In this document: positions 15,618 through 24,158 of the stretch, in pieces
How positions within the stretch are numbered: position 1 is the first letter of the stretch
How the letters are laid out: each line of letters starts with the position of its first letter
Source: Chitinophagaceae bacterium UBA4411
GTDB taxonomy: Bacteria; Bacteroidota; Bacteroidia; Chitinophagales; Chitinophagaceae
Assembly (NCBI GenBank): GCA_002400415.1
Contig: DGQP01000002.1
Coordinates: 124,001-188,000 of the forward strand
Reading direction: 5' to 3'
DNA length: 64,000 bases
Translations under genes and position numbers: made by a program
The notes under the pieces: generated by a model
The model's input: only the letters and a program-made list of their open reading frames with translations
Told to the model about the DNA's origin: nothing
The model's database searches: none

Positions 15618-17729
15618 ATGTCATTCTTGCACAGGAAATATTTTTATTATTTACCGGTTGTCGTTCTGCTGCTGACCACAACCCGATTACCTGCGCAACC
15701 GGTGGCAATCTATCCGGGGATTAACAGTTACAGCAGCCTGCAGGAAAAAGCCGGCTGGCTCACGGACAGTACAGGCAGGCTTTCACTACATGATATCAGG
15801 ACCCTTTCATTCCTGCCTTATGAACAGATATACATACCCGGTATAAAAAAAAACTGGAACACCTGGGCAAAGATCGAACTGAAAAACAATACCGGATCAG
15901 ACCAGGAATTCTTATTGCAAACAGGCAAGTGGGGTTATGTGGAAGCTTATACTGCTGCTGCTGATGGAAAAGAAGAAGAGCAGGTCAGCGGAAGTTTGCT
16001 GCCATTAGACCAGCGTTCACAGGCCTCCAATATTAACGCTGTCCGTTTACGGATCAGCAGGGATGAAACCAAAACGATCTGGTTAAAATTCAGGAGTGAA
16101 TACAGCATCTACACACATCATTCCATCGGCCTGCAACTGATAAAACAAACCCTGTTTGAAAGAAACGACCGGAAGAGATTATTGTGGCAGGGATTATTCT
16201 TCGGTATTATCCTGGTGATGGCCTTGTATAACCTGTTTATACTTTTTGCCGTAAAAGACATCAGCTACCTCTACTATGTACTGAGTATTGTGAGCATCGG
16301 TCTCTACTTTGCTTTTTATTATGGTTTTGGCATTGAATACCTCTGGTCCAATGCTCCCCTGTGGGATACCTACAGTTTTGCCATCATCAATCCCTTTACC
16401 GGGCTGGCCCGTATTCTGTTTACCCGCACGTATTTGAATACAGCCCAGCATCAGCCTAAAGTAAACCGCATACTTACTTTACTTACAATCGCCTCCTTTA
16501 TTACCCTTATAACTGCCGTGGTTTGTTTTGCCTTCCGCATTGACGGGTTAAAATTATTAGTGGTGATCATTGGTGTGCTGGGAGCTGTAATACTGATCAT
16601 GATGCTGGTGGCTGGTATTGATGCTTATTATAATAATAAATATGCGCCGGCCCGTTATTTTATTGCCGCTAATATCTTACTTGTTATCGGCGCTATTGCT
16701 TTCATCCTGCGGGAAACAGGGCTGATGAATGACAATTTCATTTCCCGTTACCTGGTGCAATATGCAGTACTGATACAGGCGGTCGTTTTATCACTCGGCC
16801 TGGCGAGCCGGCTCAACCGGATGCGGCTCAAGCTGGCCAATGAAACGCTGGAACGGGAACGCCTGGCCCTGGAAAAAGAAAAAGAAAAAAAAGAACTGAT
16901 CGAACAGCAGAAACAGGAACTGCAGCAACAGGTAAAAGAGAAAACAGCCGACCTGCAATTAAAAAATATCATCCTGGAAGAAACCATCGGGCAGGTAAAA
17001 GAATCAGAAACCAAACTCAGCCAGCTGAACCAGGTCAAAGACAAACTATTCTCCGTGGTATCGCATGACCTGAGAAACCCGCTGGCCACCATGCAATCCT
17101 TTCTCAAACTCATCACCGAACATCATGAAAAGCTCAGTCCTGAAGAAAGAACAAAATTGCTGTCCGAAGCACAGCAATCACTCGATAACCTGAATGAGCT
17201 GCTGTATAATTTACTACAATGGTCCAAATCCCAGATGAACCTGCTGCAATTCCGGCAGGATAAGCTCAATGTAAAGACTATTATTGAAAATGCGGTGCGC
17301 CTGGTACATCTCTATGCCCATATGAAGGAAGTTTCAATAACTATACAGGTGGAAGAAGGGCTGACAGCACATGCTGATAAGGATATGACCGAATTCATTA
17401 TCCGCAACCTGCTGAGCAATGCTATCAAATTCAGTCACCGCAGCAGTGAAGTCACCGTAACTGCTTTCTCAGAAAACGGCAGCATCCGGGTCGAAGTGAT
17501 GGATACAGGTATCGGGCTGAGTGATACCAAGATCAAAAAACTACTGGAAAAACACAGCAGCATCAGCCGGAGAGGAACTGAAAAAGAAAAAGGCACCGGC
17601 CTCGGCCTGCTTATCAGTAAAGATTTTATAGAAAAGAACGGGGGAACACTTGCCATCAAAAGCGAACCGGGAAAAGGATCGGTCTTTAGTTTCACGATGC
17701 CTGCTTTTACAACAAAAGCAATGGTATAA
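15618..17729 (+). CDS. 7TM-DISM sensor histidine kinase
   Basis: A 703-residue sensor kinase. Order: signal peptide (about 1-26), a periplasmic 7TMR-DISMED2 jelly-roll (about 40-175), seven membrane segments (about 190-400; LWQGLFFGIILVMALYNLFI begins them), a charged coiled coil (about 405-455), HisKA with the phospho-acceptor His near 479 in VVSHDLRNPLATM, and HATPase_c with NLLSNAIKFS, MDTGIGLS and KGTGLGLLIS. DISM domains often sense carbohydrate-like or other small ligands, which here is unknown. Divergent pairing with the LytTR regulator suggests they form one system. Confidence 0.93.
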   Translation: MSFLHRKYFYYLPVVVLLLTTTRLPAQPVAIYPGINSYSSLQEKAGWLTDSTGRLSLHDIRTLSFLPYEQIYIPGIKKNWNTWAKIELKNNTGSDQEFLLQTGKWGYVEAYTAAADGKEEEQVSGSLLPLDQRSQASNINAVRLRISRDETKTIWLKFRSEYSIYTHHSIGLQLIKQTLFERNDRKRLLWQGLFFGIILVMALYNLFILFAVKDISYLYYVLSIVSIGLYFAFYYGFGIEYLWSNAPLWDTYSFAIINPFTGLARILFTRTYLNTAQHQPKVNRILTLLTIASFITLITAVVCFAFRIDGLKLLVVIIGVLGAVILIMMLVAGIDAYYNNKYAPARYFIAANILLVIGAIAFILRETGLMNDNFISRYLVQYAVLIQAVVLSLGLASRLNRMRLKLANETLERERLALEKEKEKKELIEQQKQELQQQVKEKTADLQLKNIILEETIGQVKESETKLSQLNQVKDKLFSVVSHDLRNPLATMQSFLKLITEHHEKLSPEERTKLLSEAQQSLDNLNELLYNLLQWSKSQMNLLQFRQDKLNVKTIIENAVRLVHLYAHMKEVSITIQVEEGLTAHADKDMTEFIIRNLLSNAIKFSHRSSEVTVTAFSENGSIRVEVMDTGIGLSDTKIKKLLEKHSSISRRGTEKEKGTGLGLLISKDFIEKNGGTLAIKSEPGKGSVFSFTMPAFTTKAMV

Positions 17730-17827
17730 CTACTGGTTCTCATACAAGCCCCGCCTGTAACATTTTATGCCCTGCTGCTCCGCTAACAGGTTTTGTGGCT
17801 TAACTTCCCGGTATAAAATCACACACT

Positions 17828-20275
17828 ATGTTCCTAAAAAGATCAACCCTTGTTCTGTTCCTGTTTATTACAGCAATAAGCCTGACTGCACAGGATGATG
17901 CCGCTTATAAGACGCCGCCGCAGGCCATTACCGATATGCTGCTGGCCAAACCCACTCCCAACATCAGCCTCGATGATAAAGGCGAATGGATGTTATTCAC
18001 GGAAAGCAACAGCTATCCTTCCGTGGAAGAACTGGCCCGTCCCGAGTTAAAGATCGCCGGGATGCGTATCAACCCCAATAATTTTGCACCCAGCCGGCAG
18101 AATTTCATCAACAATATTTATCTGAAGAATCTCGCTACCGGTAAGGAATACAAAATCACCGGCCTGCCTTCTCCGCTTGCAGCAGGCAGTATCAGCTGGA
18201 GTCCGAATGATAAAAAGATCGCCTTCACGCATACCACTACTACAAAAGTTGACCTGTATGTAATTGATATTGCTACCCAAAAAGCAACAAAAGTCAATAA
18301 GACAGCGCTGAACGGACTGATGAGCACTTATCAATGGTATGATGATAACACGTTATTATACCGTACCATTATCCAACCGGCAACTGCCGCACCACCCAAG
18401 CCGGCTGTAACGAAAGGACCGGCCACGCAGGAAAATTATGGTAAAGCTTCTCCCCGTCCCACTTTCCAGGACATGATCAAAACGCCCTATGATGAAGAAC
18501 TATTTGCTTTTTATACCACGGCTCAGCTCGTAAAAAATGTAAAGGGAGTGGAAACAAAGATCGGGCAACCGGCGATCTACAGTATGATCAGTGTGTCTCC
18601 CGATAAAAAATACATGCTGCTGCGCACAATAAAGAAACCATTCTCTTATCTCGTGCCGGCCCAGGGTTTTCCTTCCGATGTATTTGTTACGGATATCAAT
18701 GGCAAAAAAATAAAACAGGTGGCTGATCTCCCTTCGGCGGAAACTGCGCCGGGAGGTAATGATAATGTGCAGCTGGTGCCCCGTGGTTTTGAATGGAGGG
18801 ATGATGAAGCCGCCACATTGGTTTGGTGCATGCCGCTGGACAGTGGTTTAATCAAAAAAGCCGCTGAATACCGGGATGCCGTTTATGCACAGCCGGCTCC
18901 TTTTACCGCTGAACCGGCTGAACTTTTCAAAACAAAAATGCGCTACCGCGGCACCACCTGGGGCGATAAAAATTTAGCCCTGGTAACAGAAGGACTCACC
19001 GGTAAACAAACCACGCAGCTCGACCGCTACAATCCCATCACCGGCGACCTGGAAAAACTCATTACCCGGAATACCACTGATGCGTATTCCAATCCCGGCA
19101 ATCCTGTTCAGGATAAGAACCAGTATGGACGTTATGTGATCAAAACGATTGATAACGGGAATAAGATCTTAATGAACAACACAACGGGCAGCTCACCCGA
19201 AGGTGATAAACCTTTCCTCGCCAGCTTTGATGTGCATACGAAAAAACAGGAGATCATCTGGCGTTGTGCCGATGGTTATTTTGAAAACGTGGTAAGAGTG
19301 ATGGATGCAGAGAAACTGCAACTTCTGACAAGAAGGGAAAGTGAAAAAGAAATGCCGAACTACTGGATCAAAAATTTAAAACTGCGTATCGCTGACCGCC
19401 AGCTGACAGAGTTTAAGAACCCTTACCCGCAGTTAGAGGGTGTGACCAAAGAAAAAATCAAATACAAAAGAGCCGATGGTGTTGATCTCACCGGTGATTT
19501 ATATTTACCCAAAGGCTATGATGCCAAACGGGATGGTAAATTGCCGGTCTTTATCTGGGCCTACCCGGCTGAATATAATTCGGCGGCCGATGCAGCGCAG
19601 ATCCGTGGCAGTGAACACCGGTTCACTCTTATCAACTGGGGCTCGCCTGTGTATTATGTAACCCAGGGTTATGCCGTACTGAATAATGCAGAAATGCCCA
19701 TTGTGGCAACGGACAAAGACAAAAAACCCAACGATAATTTTATTGACCAGTTAAAAATGAATGCAGAAGCCGCTATCAATACCCTCGACTCTCTTGGCGT
19801 GGGTGACAGGAATCGTGTAGCTGTTGGCGGGCATAGTTATGGTGCATTTATGACGGCCAATTTATTAGCCCATACCAATCTCTTCAAAGCCGGTATTGCA
19901 AGAAGCGGCGCCTATAACCGGACGCTGACACCTTTTGGTTTCCAGAACGAGGATAGGAACTACTGGCAGGCCCCCGATCTGTATCATGATATGAGCCCCT
20001 TCAGTTATGCGGATAAAATTAAAACGCCGTTGCTGCTGATCCATGGCGATGCCGACAATAATACCGGTACCTATCCCATCCAGAGTGAAAGAATGTTCAA
20101 TGCCATCAAAGGCAATGGCGGCACGGCCAAATATATCAGCCTGCCTTATGAAAGCCATGGCTATGCCGGAAGAGAAAATATCTTACACACCCTGGCCGAA
20201 CAGTTCAGCTGGTTAGAAAAATATGTAAAGAATGCGCCGAAACCTGCCGAGAAGAAAGAACAAAAAGCATTCTGA
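17828..20275 (+). CDS. S9 family prolyl-oligopeptidase-like serine peptidase, secreted
   Basis: An 815-residue exported peptidase. A signal peptide (MFLKRSTLVLFLFITAISLTA) precedes a beta-propeller region (about 40-500) and a C-terminal alpha/beta hydrolase domain. The catalytic triad reads Ser670 in GGHSYGAF, Asp741 or 743 in HGDADN and His777 in ESHGYAG. These resemble the S9C/glutamyl-endopeptidase-like group common in Bacteroidota. It likely degrades peptides in the periplasm or outside. It is a single-gene unit: a strong hairpin follows at 20309. Confidence 0.92.
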   Translation: MFLKRSTLVLFLFITAISLTAQDDAAYKTPPQAITDMLLAKPTPNISLDDKGEWMLFTESNSYPSVEELARPELKIAGMRINPNNFAPSRQNFINNIYLKNLATGKEYKITGLPSPLAAGSISWSPNDKKIAFTHTTTTKVDLYVIDIATQKATKVNKTALNGLMSTYQWYDDNTLLYRTIIQPATAAPPKPAVTKGPATQENYGKASPRPTFQDMIKTPYDEELFAFYTTAQLVKNVKGVETKIGQPAIYSMISVSPDKKYMLLRTIKKPFSYLVPAQGFPSDVFVTDINGKKIKQVADLPSAETAPGGNDNVQLVPRGFEWRDDEAATLVWCMPLDSGLIKKAAEYRDAVYAQPAPFTAEPAELFKTKMRYRGTTWGDKNLALVTEGLTGKQTTQLDRYNPITGDLEKLITRNTTDAYSNPGNPVQDKNQYGRYVIKTIDNGNKILMNNTTGSSPEGDKPFLASFDVHTKKQEIIWRCADGYFENVVRVMDAEKLQLLTRRESEKEMPNYWIKNLKLRIADRQLTEFKNPYPQLEGVTKEKIKYKRADGVDLTGDLYLPKGYDAKRDGKLPVFIWAYPAEYNSAADAAQIRGSEHRFTLINWGSPVYYVTQGYAVLNNAEMPIVATDKDKKPNDNFIDQLKMNAEAAINTLDSLGVGDRNRVAVGGHSYGAFMTANLLAHTNLFKAGIARSGAYNRTLTPFGFQNEDRNYWQAPDLYHDMSPFSYADKIKTPLLLIHGDADNNTGTYPIQSERMFNAIKGNGGTAKYISLPYESHGYAGRENILHTLAEQFSWLEKYVKNAPKPAEKKEQKAF

Positions 20276-20290
20276 GCCTGTCGAAGAATG
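20270..20290. repeat. Short widespread repeat overlapping the S9 peptidase stop
   Basis: GAGCCTGTCGAAGAATGA is identical in style to the 'cttcgacaggctcag' sequence found scattered through many bacterial genomes. It starts at the stop codon of the S9 peptidase gene. Significance unknown. Confidence 0.35.
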
Positions 20291-20308
20291 AGTAGTAGAA
20301 TAAGTTTA

Positions 20309-20340
20309 AAAAATCCCGGCGCAAGACCGGGATTTTCTTT
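20309..20340 (+). terminator. Intrinsic terminator after the S9 peptidase gene
   Basis: A 9-bp stem (AAATCCCGG / CCGGGATTT) with loop CGCAAGA is followed by TCTTTTC. It lies 35 nt after the stop codon and should end transcription. The remaining sequence to 20520 is AT-rich with no gene; it ends in CACGTTAGCTGC just ahead of the next ATG. Confidence 0.8.
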
Positions 20341-20520
20341 TCACGGAACTATGTGCAAACGTTTCTAAACATTTACAACCGGGTATTTCCACAACTCAAT
20401 GCCACCGTGTAAAATATTGCATAAATAGATTTAAGTCGCTGAAAATCAAACCGGCATTTTTTAAGGCTGTCAAACAAAACAGTTCGTAGTTTCGTAAATG
20501 CACACGTTAGCTGCAATTTT

Positions 20521-21288
20521 ATGAGGACATTTTCTGTAACATTATTGATTACCCTATTTTTTGGCTGTAAACAGGCCACTAATAAAATTATTGACAGATA
20601 CCCCAGTGGACAAAGAATGACTGAAAACATTTATGCAGACAAAAACGATACGTCAAATTATGTTTGTAAAGTTTATTATGAAAATGGTCAACTAAAATAT
20701 GAAACAAAAATCGTAAACAATAAATTTGTTGGCGAAAAAAAATCTTTTTTTGAAAATGGCAAAATAGAACGGATTGAAAAACTCTTTCAGCCCACACCTT
20801 TAGACGCCGGAATATACGATTGCTCTATTATAGATTATTATCCTAATGGCGCAAAGCAAAGTGAATATCAATACAAAAATGACAAATTGAATGGACTTGT
20901 GATAGATTATGATTCTGTCGGAAGAAAAGCAAGAACACTAGAATATAGTGACGGCAAACTAAATGGCAAGGAAATTCATTATTTTCCCAATGGGAAAATA
21001 AAATCCCTGGTCGAGTGTAGAAACGATTCAGCGTATGGATATGAGTATGAATTTTCTGAAACTGGCGATACGCTAAAAGCTAACATTCATTATGGACAAA
21101 GTGACAATGGCATTTTTTACAAGAAATGGCTTTCAAACGGGCGACTTTTGACAGGAAGTTATGAGGATTCTAATAGAAGTCTTGTAATATGGAAATGGTA
21201 CGATCAAAAAAGGGCTCTAACAAAATCTATAATTGACAAAGGCAAATTCGTAGATTCGATAACAAAAAAATTTATTGCTCCGGAGTAA
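20521..21288 (+). CDS. YwqK-like (MORN-type repeat) lipoprotein
   Basis: A 255-residue protein with a lipoprotein signal (MRTFSVTLLITLFFGC, lipobox Cys16). The rest is a series of about 20-residue repeats of the form YYENGQLKYE / FFENGKIERIE / YYPNGAKQSEYQYKNDKLNG / YFPNGKIKS, i.e. the toxin-antitoxin-associated YwqK or MORN-like repeat. Such proteins are extracellular or periplasmic and their role is usually unknown; no toxin gene is adjacent. Base composition is clearly more AT-rich than in the flanking housekeeping genes, suggesting acquisition. It is the first of four plus-strand accessory genes separated by repeats. Confidence 0.82.
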   Translation: MRTFSVTLLITLFFGCKQATNKIIDRYPSGQRMTENIYADKNDTSNYVCKVYYENGQLKYETKIVNNKFVGEKKSFFENGKIERIEKLFQPTPLDAGIYDCSIIDYYPNGAKQSEYQYKNDKLNGLVIDYDSVGRKARTLEYSDGKLNGKEIHYFPNGKIKSLVECRNDSAYGYEYEFSETGDTLKANIHYGQSDNGIFYKKWLSNGRLLTGSYEDSNRSLVIWKWYDQKRALTKSIIDKGKFVDSITKKFIAPE

Positions 21289-21310
21289 AACTGCAGCTTA
21301 CATTGGATAT

Positions 21311-21432
21311 TTCTGTCTTTGTTGGTCTTCCAATTACCGGCACACCGAACACCGAGGTTGGCGTTTTTCACCAGCCGCACTACTTTAAAGCACCAGCTAA
21401 GTATTTAACCTGCAGCAAAATGTTGAAATAAT
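21311..21432 (+). repeat. 122-bp dispersed repeat, copy 1
   Basis: It aligns without gaps to 23042-23163 with about 107 of 122 identical positions. The centre carries an imperfect stem GGTTGGCG-TTTTT-CACCAGCC, and the outer part CTGCAGCTTACATT (from 21290) is nearly the inverse of AATACTTAGC...TTAACCTGCAG at the right end, so the whole unit can fold. It fills the gap between the YwqK-like and beta-lactamase-like genes. Confidence 0.8.
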
Positions 21433-21566
21433 CCAGTTTTGGAATAATGGGCTTTTGTATCTTTAATCAGCATTGTCTATGGGCAGGACGTTCAATGAAT
21501 GTCGACACATCGCCAATGCTTCAACGTTATACCCCATCCGGTTTGATACTCTCTAATTAATTAACG

Positions 21567-22931
21567 ATGAATAAATCAATCTTTTTTATTAGTAGCTTTC
21601 TTTTACCATTGATTTGCACTTACGGGCAAACCAGGCAAGACAAACAATTAGAAAAAAAGCTTGACGAACTGCTTTCAACTCAATTTAAAACATCCGGCCC
21701 CGGCTGTGAAATACTGGTCGCTAAAAAAGGATCGATTGTTTACAAAAAAGCTTTTGGCAATGCAAACATTGAGCTGAATGTGCCAATGAAGCCCGATATG
21801 GTTTTCAAACTTGGCTCAATTACGAAGCAATTTACAGCAGTTGCCATTTTACAATTAGTAGAGCAAAATAAAATCTCTCTTCAAGACAGTTTGCAGAAAT
21901 ACATAAAAGATTTCCCTCCGAAAGGGCACATTATCACTATTGAAAACCTGCTAACCCACACATCAGGTATAACTGACTATATGCAGCTTGACTATGCAGA
22001 CAAAAATGCCGAAAGGAATGACTACGATCCTCAACAAGTGATAGATAAATTCAAAATGCTGCCTTTAGAATTTGAGCCGGGCACACAGTTTAAATATAGC
22101 AATTCAGGTTATTACTTATTAGGCTACATCATTGAAAAAATTTCAGGTAAAAATTTTGAAACGTATTTACAAGATAATATTTTAACTCCTTTGGATTTAA
22201 ATCATACCTATTTTGACCGTTCAAATACAATCATTCCGGGCAGGGTTGACGGCTACAGGAAAGATAACTCAGATTACAAGAACGCCGATTACTGGAGCAT
22301 GACAATTGCATACTCAGCAGGCGAATTAATTTCAAATGCCGAAGATTTATTTAAGTGGCACAAAGGGCTGTATTCATATAAAATTCTTCAAAAAGAAACT
22401 TTAGAAAAAGCACACACACCTTTTAAACTAAAAGACGGAACCGTAACAGAATATGGGTATGGCTGGATTTTAAAGAATGTAAGTGGCATCAAGTCAATAG
22501 AACACGGCGGGGCTATAACAGGGTTTCGGACTAATGAAATTTATTTTCCGGCAGAAGATATATTTATAACTACCCTGTTTAATTGCGAATGTTCACCAAA
22601 AGATGAATTATCAATTAATATTTCGAGCCTTGCATTGGAAAAACCATTGCAAAATGAAGTAAAAGTGGATTCTGACTTACTAAATGAATATGTTGGCACT
22701 TATACATTATCAACAGACAACAAAAGAACAATTGTAATCACAAAAGAAAGCGACCGTTTACTTGCCAGGATTTCAGAACAGGAAACAATTCCATTAATTT
22801 TTCAATCAGACACAAAATTTCAGTTTAAAAATATCCTGGGCGCAGAGTGTGAGTTTATAAAGGATAATGGAAAGGTTACGAAACTTACTGTTAGTCAAAA
22901 TGGTCATTTCGTATGGACGAAGACCCGATAG
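21567..22931 (+). CDS. Class C beta-lactamase-like serine hydrolase, secreted
   Basis: A 454-residue exported serine hydrolase. Signal peptide MNKSIFFISSFLLPLICTYG; catalytic SxxK at Ser84-Lys87 (GSITKQ), YxN at Tyr177-Asn179 (KYSNSGYYLLG) and HGG near residue 315 (IEHGGAITGFR) make up the three motifs of class C beta-lactamases, DD-peptidases and esterases. The C-terminal 100 residues (LNEYVGTYTL...) form a DUF3471-like beta domain. Activity could be esterase or peptidase; antibiotic hydrolysis should not be assumed. It is AT-rich and lies between the two copies of the 122-bp repeat. Confidence 0.9.
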   Translation: MNKSIFFISSFLLPLICTYGQTRQDKQLEKKLDELLSTQFKTSGPGCEILVAKKGSIVYKKAFGNANIELNVPMKPDMVFKLGSITKQFTAVAILQLVEQNKISLQDSLQKYIKDFPPKGHIITIENLLTHTSGITDYMQLDYADKNAERNDYDPQQVIDKFKMLPLEFEPGTQFKYSNSGYYLLGYIIEKISGKNFETYLQDNILTPLDLNHTYFDRSNTIIPGRVDGYRKDNSDYKNADYWSMTIAYSAGELISNAEDLFKWHKGLYSYKILQKETLEKAHTPFKLKDGTVTEYGYGWILKNVSGIKSIEHGGAITGFRTNEIYFPAEDIFITTLFNCECSPKDELSINISSLALEKPLQNEVKVDSDLLNEYVGTYTLSTDNKRTIVITKESDRLLARISEQETIPLIFQSDTKFQFKNILGAECEFIKDNGKVTKLTVSQNGHFVWTKTR

Positions 22932-23041
22932 ACAGACTGGAGGCACAACACATGTAATTATAATTAACCCCCTACAATGACAGGCGACCATAGACAACAC
23001 GACGTAGAAGCCAAACAAACAATTGCGCCGAGGTTGGTGTT

Positions 23042-23163
23042 TCCTGTCTTTGTTGTTCTTCCAATTATCAGCACGCAGAACGCCGAGGTTGGTGTTTTTC
23101 ACCAACCGCACTACTTTAAAGCAACTGCTAACTATTTAGCTTGCAGCAAAATGTTGAAATAAC
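23042..23163 (+). repeat. 122-bp dispersed repeat, copy 2
   Basis: Copy 2 of the repeat at 21311. Its central palindrome is perfect: GGTTGGTG-TTTTT-CACCAACC (23087-23107). The segment CGCCGAGGTTGGTGTTT occurs twice here (about 23028 and 23081), so the copy has a partial extra unit on its left. The 363-nt space between the flanking genes holds no coding frame. Confidence 0.8.
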
Positions 23164-23171
23164 CTTAGATT

Positions 23172-23202
23172 GCCGTTGCTGGCGAGAAACACCAGCAACG
23201 GC
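23172..23202. repeat. REP-like palindrome
   Basis: A perfect 11-bp stem (GCCGTTGCTGG / CCAGCAACGGC) with loop CGAGAAACA. Read on the minus strand its apex is GGTGTTTCTCGCC, which is close to the apex GGTGTTTTTCACC of the stem in the 122-bp repeat, so both probably belong to one palindrome family. It may also terminate transcription of the preceding gene. Confidence 0.6.
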
Positions 23203-23205
23203 GTA

Positions 23206-23232
23206 AAAGAAACTACTAACTATTTAACTTTA
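23206..23232 (+). repeat. Short relative of the 122-bp repeat's right end
   Basis: AAACTACTAACTATTTAACTTT matches the right end of copy 2 (AACTGCTAACTATTTAGCTT) and recurs as TTCTTACTATTTAACTTTAG at 24045-24066. These short copies precede the VOC lipoprotein and the DUF6985 gene respectively. Confidence 0.5.
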
Positions 23233-23294
23233 CTGGCGAGCCCTAAGGCTTGCTCAGGATACCGGCAACCAGAGGAAAAAAAATAAAATAGAAA

Positions 23295-23897
23295 ATGAAT
23301 AAATTAATTTTCCCCGCAGTGATTGCTTTTGGTTTGCTCATTTCCTGTTCAAACCCCAATCAGCCTGGTAAGGCTGATAACGCAATCAATCCGGCCGGAA
23401 CGGCGAATGACCCCGGCAAAAACACTAAAAATATGATCACTCAAAAAATTACCCCTTATTTGTGGGTGGAGAAAGATGCCAAAGCTGTAGCCGGTTATTA
23501 CTTATCCATTTTTAAAGATGGTAAGCTGAAAGATTTCCGAAAATTCGGTAGTGACGAAAGCGGAAATGAGGCAGGCATAGAAACCGCTGTAATTGAAATT
23601 GCAGGAATGGAGTTTAGTATACTGGCAGCAGGCCCGCTGTTCAAATTTAATGAAGCAGTTTCTTTTGTTATCAATACAAAAGATCAGGCTGAAACAGATT
23701 ATTATTGGGAGGCTCTTACTAAAAATGGCGGGGAGGAAGACTCTTGCGGATGGTGTAAAGATAAGTATGGATTATCCTGGCAGGTTGTACCTACTGAATA
23801 TTTTGAATTAATACATAACGATGACCCGATAGTAAGGGAAAAAGCAATGAAGAACACATTAAAGCAGAAAAAACTGATACTCTCAGAACTCAAATGA
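23295..23897 (+). CDS. VOC (PhnB-like) domain lipoprotein
   Basis: A 200-residue protein with a lipoprotein signal (LLISCSN, lipobox Cys18), a low-complexity linker to about residue 48, then a PhnB/3-demethylubiquinone-methyltransferase-like VOC domain (ITPYLWVEKDAKAVAGYYLSIF ... GAEFSILAAGPLFKFNEAVSF-like strand ... GWCKDKYGLSWQVVP). The family is normally cytoplasmic; export to a membrane surface is unusual. Biochemical role unknown. It is the third gene of the repeat-punctuated accessory stretch. Confidence 0.85.
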   Translation: MNKLIFPAVIAFGLLISCSNPNQPGKADNAINPAGTANDPGKNTKNMITQKITPYLWVEKDAKAVAGYYLSIFKDGKLKDFRKFGSDESGNEAGIETAVIEIAGMEFSILAAGPLFKFNEAVSFVINTKDQAETDYYWEALTKNGGEEDSCGWCKDKYGLSWQVVPTEYFELIHNDDPIVREKAMKNTLKQKKLILSELK

Positions 23898-24044
23898 ACA
23901 GCTATCACTATTTACGGCAAATAAGACAGGGATTGAAAAACAGAAAGACTATTCCCGGCACAGGATGAACTGTTTAAACACCTTGACTAAAAGGTCACTT
24001 TTCCTGCTGTGCTGTGATTCGGGCTTCATTGAGTAACGCCCGGT

Positions 24045-24066
24045 TTTAGTTCTTACTATTTAACTT
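24045..24066 (+). repeat. Short relative of the 122-bp repeat, second copy
   Basis: TTCTTACTATTTAACTTTAG plus GCAAAA resembles the right end of the 122-bp repeat (CTAACTATTTAGCTTGCAGCAAAA). It lies about 90 nt ahead of the DUF6985 gene. The rest of the 261-nt gap from 23898 shows no gene. Confidence 0.45.
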
Positions 24067-24158
24067 TAGCAAAAGCGAGGCAGCAGTTTCCATGGACAAA
24101 TATAAAATTCTCCACCTGGGCAATACCTGCACGTTGACAATTTTAAAAAATCCTCCGG

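Noticed and set aside
21567..22931. Annotating the serine hydrolase as an antibiotic-resistance beta-lactamase
   Set aside because: The SxxK/YxN/HGG motifs are shared with esterases and DD-peptidases, and the C-terminal DUF3471-like domain is not typical of resistance enzymes.
21290..23163. Calling the 122-bp repeats true integron attC sites
   Set aside because: Only loose matches to the core-site consensus are visible and no integrase is present; recorded as dispersed repeats with a possible attC-like role.
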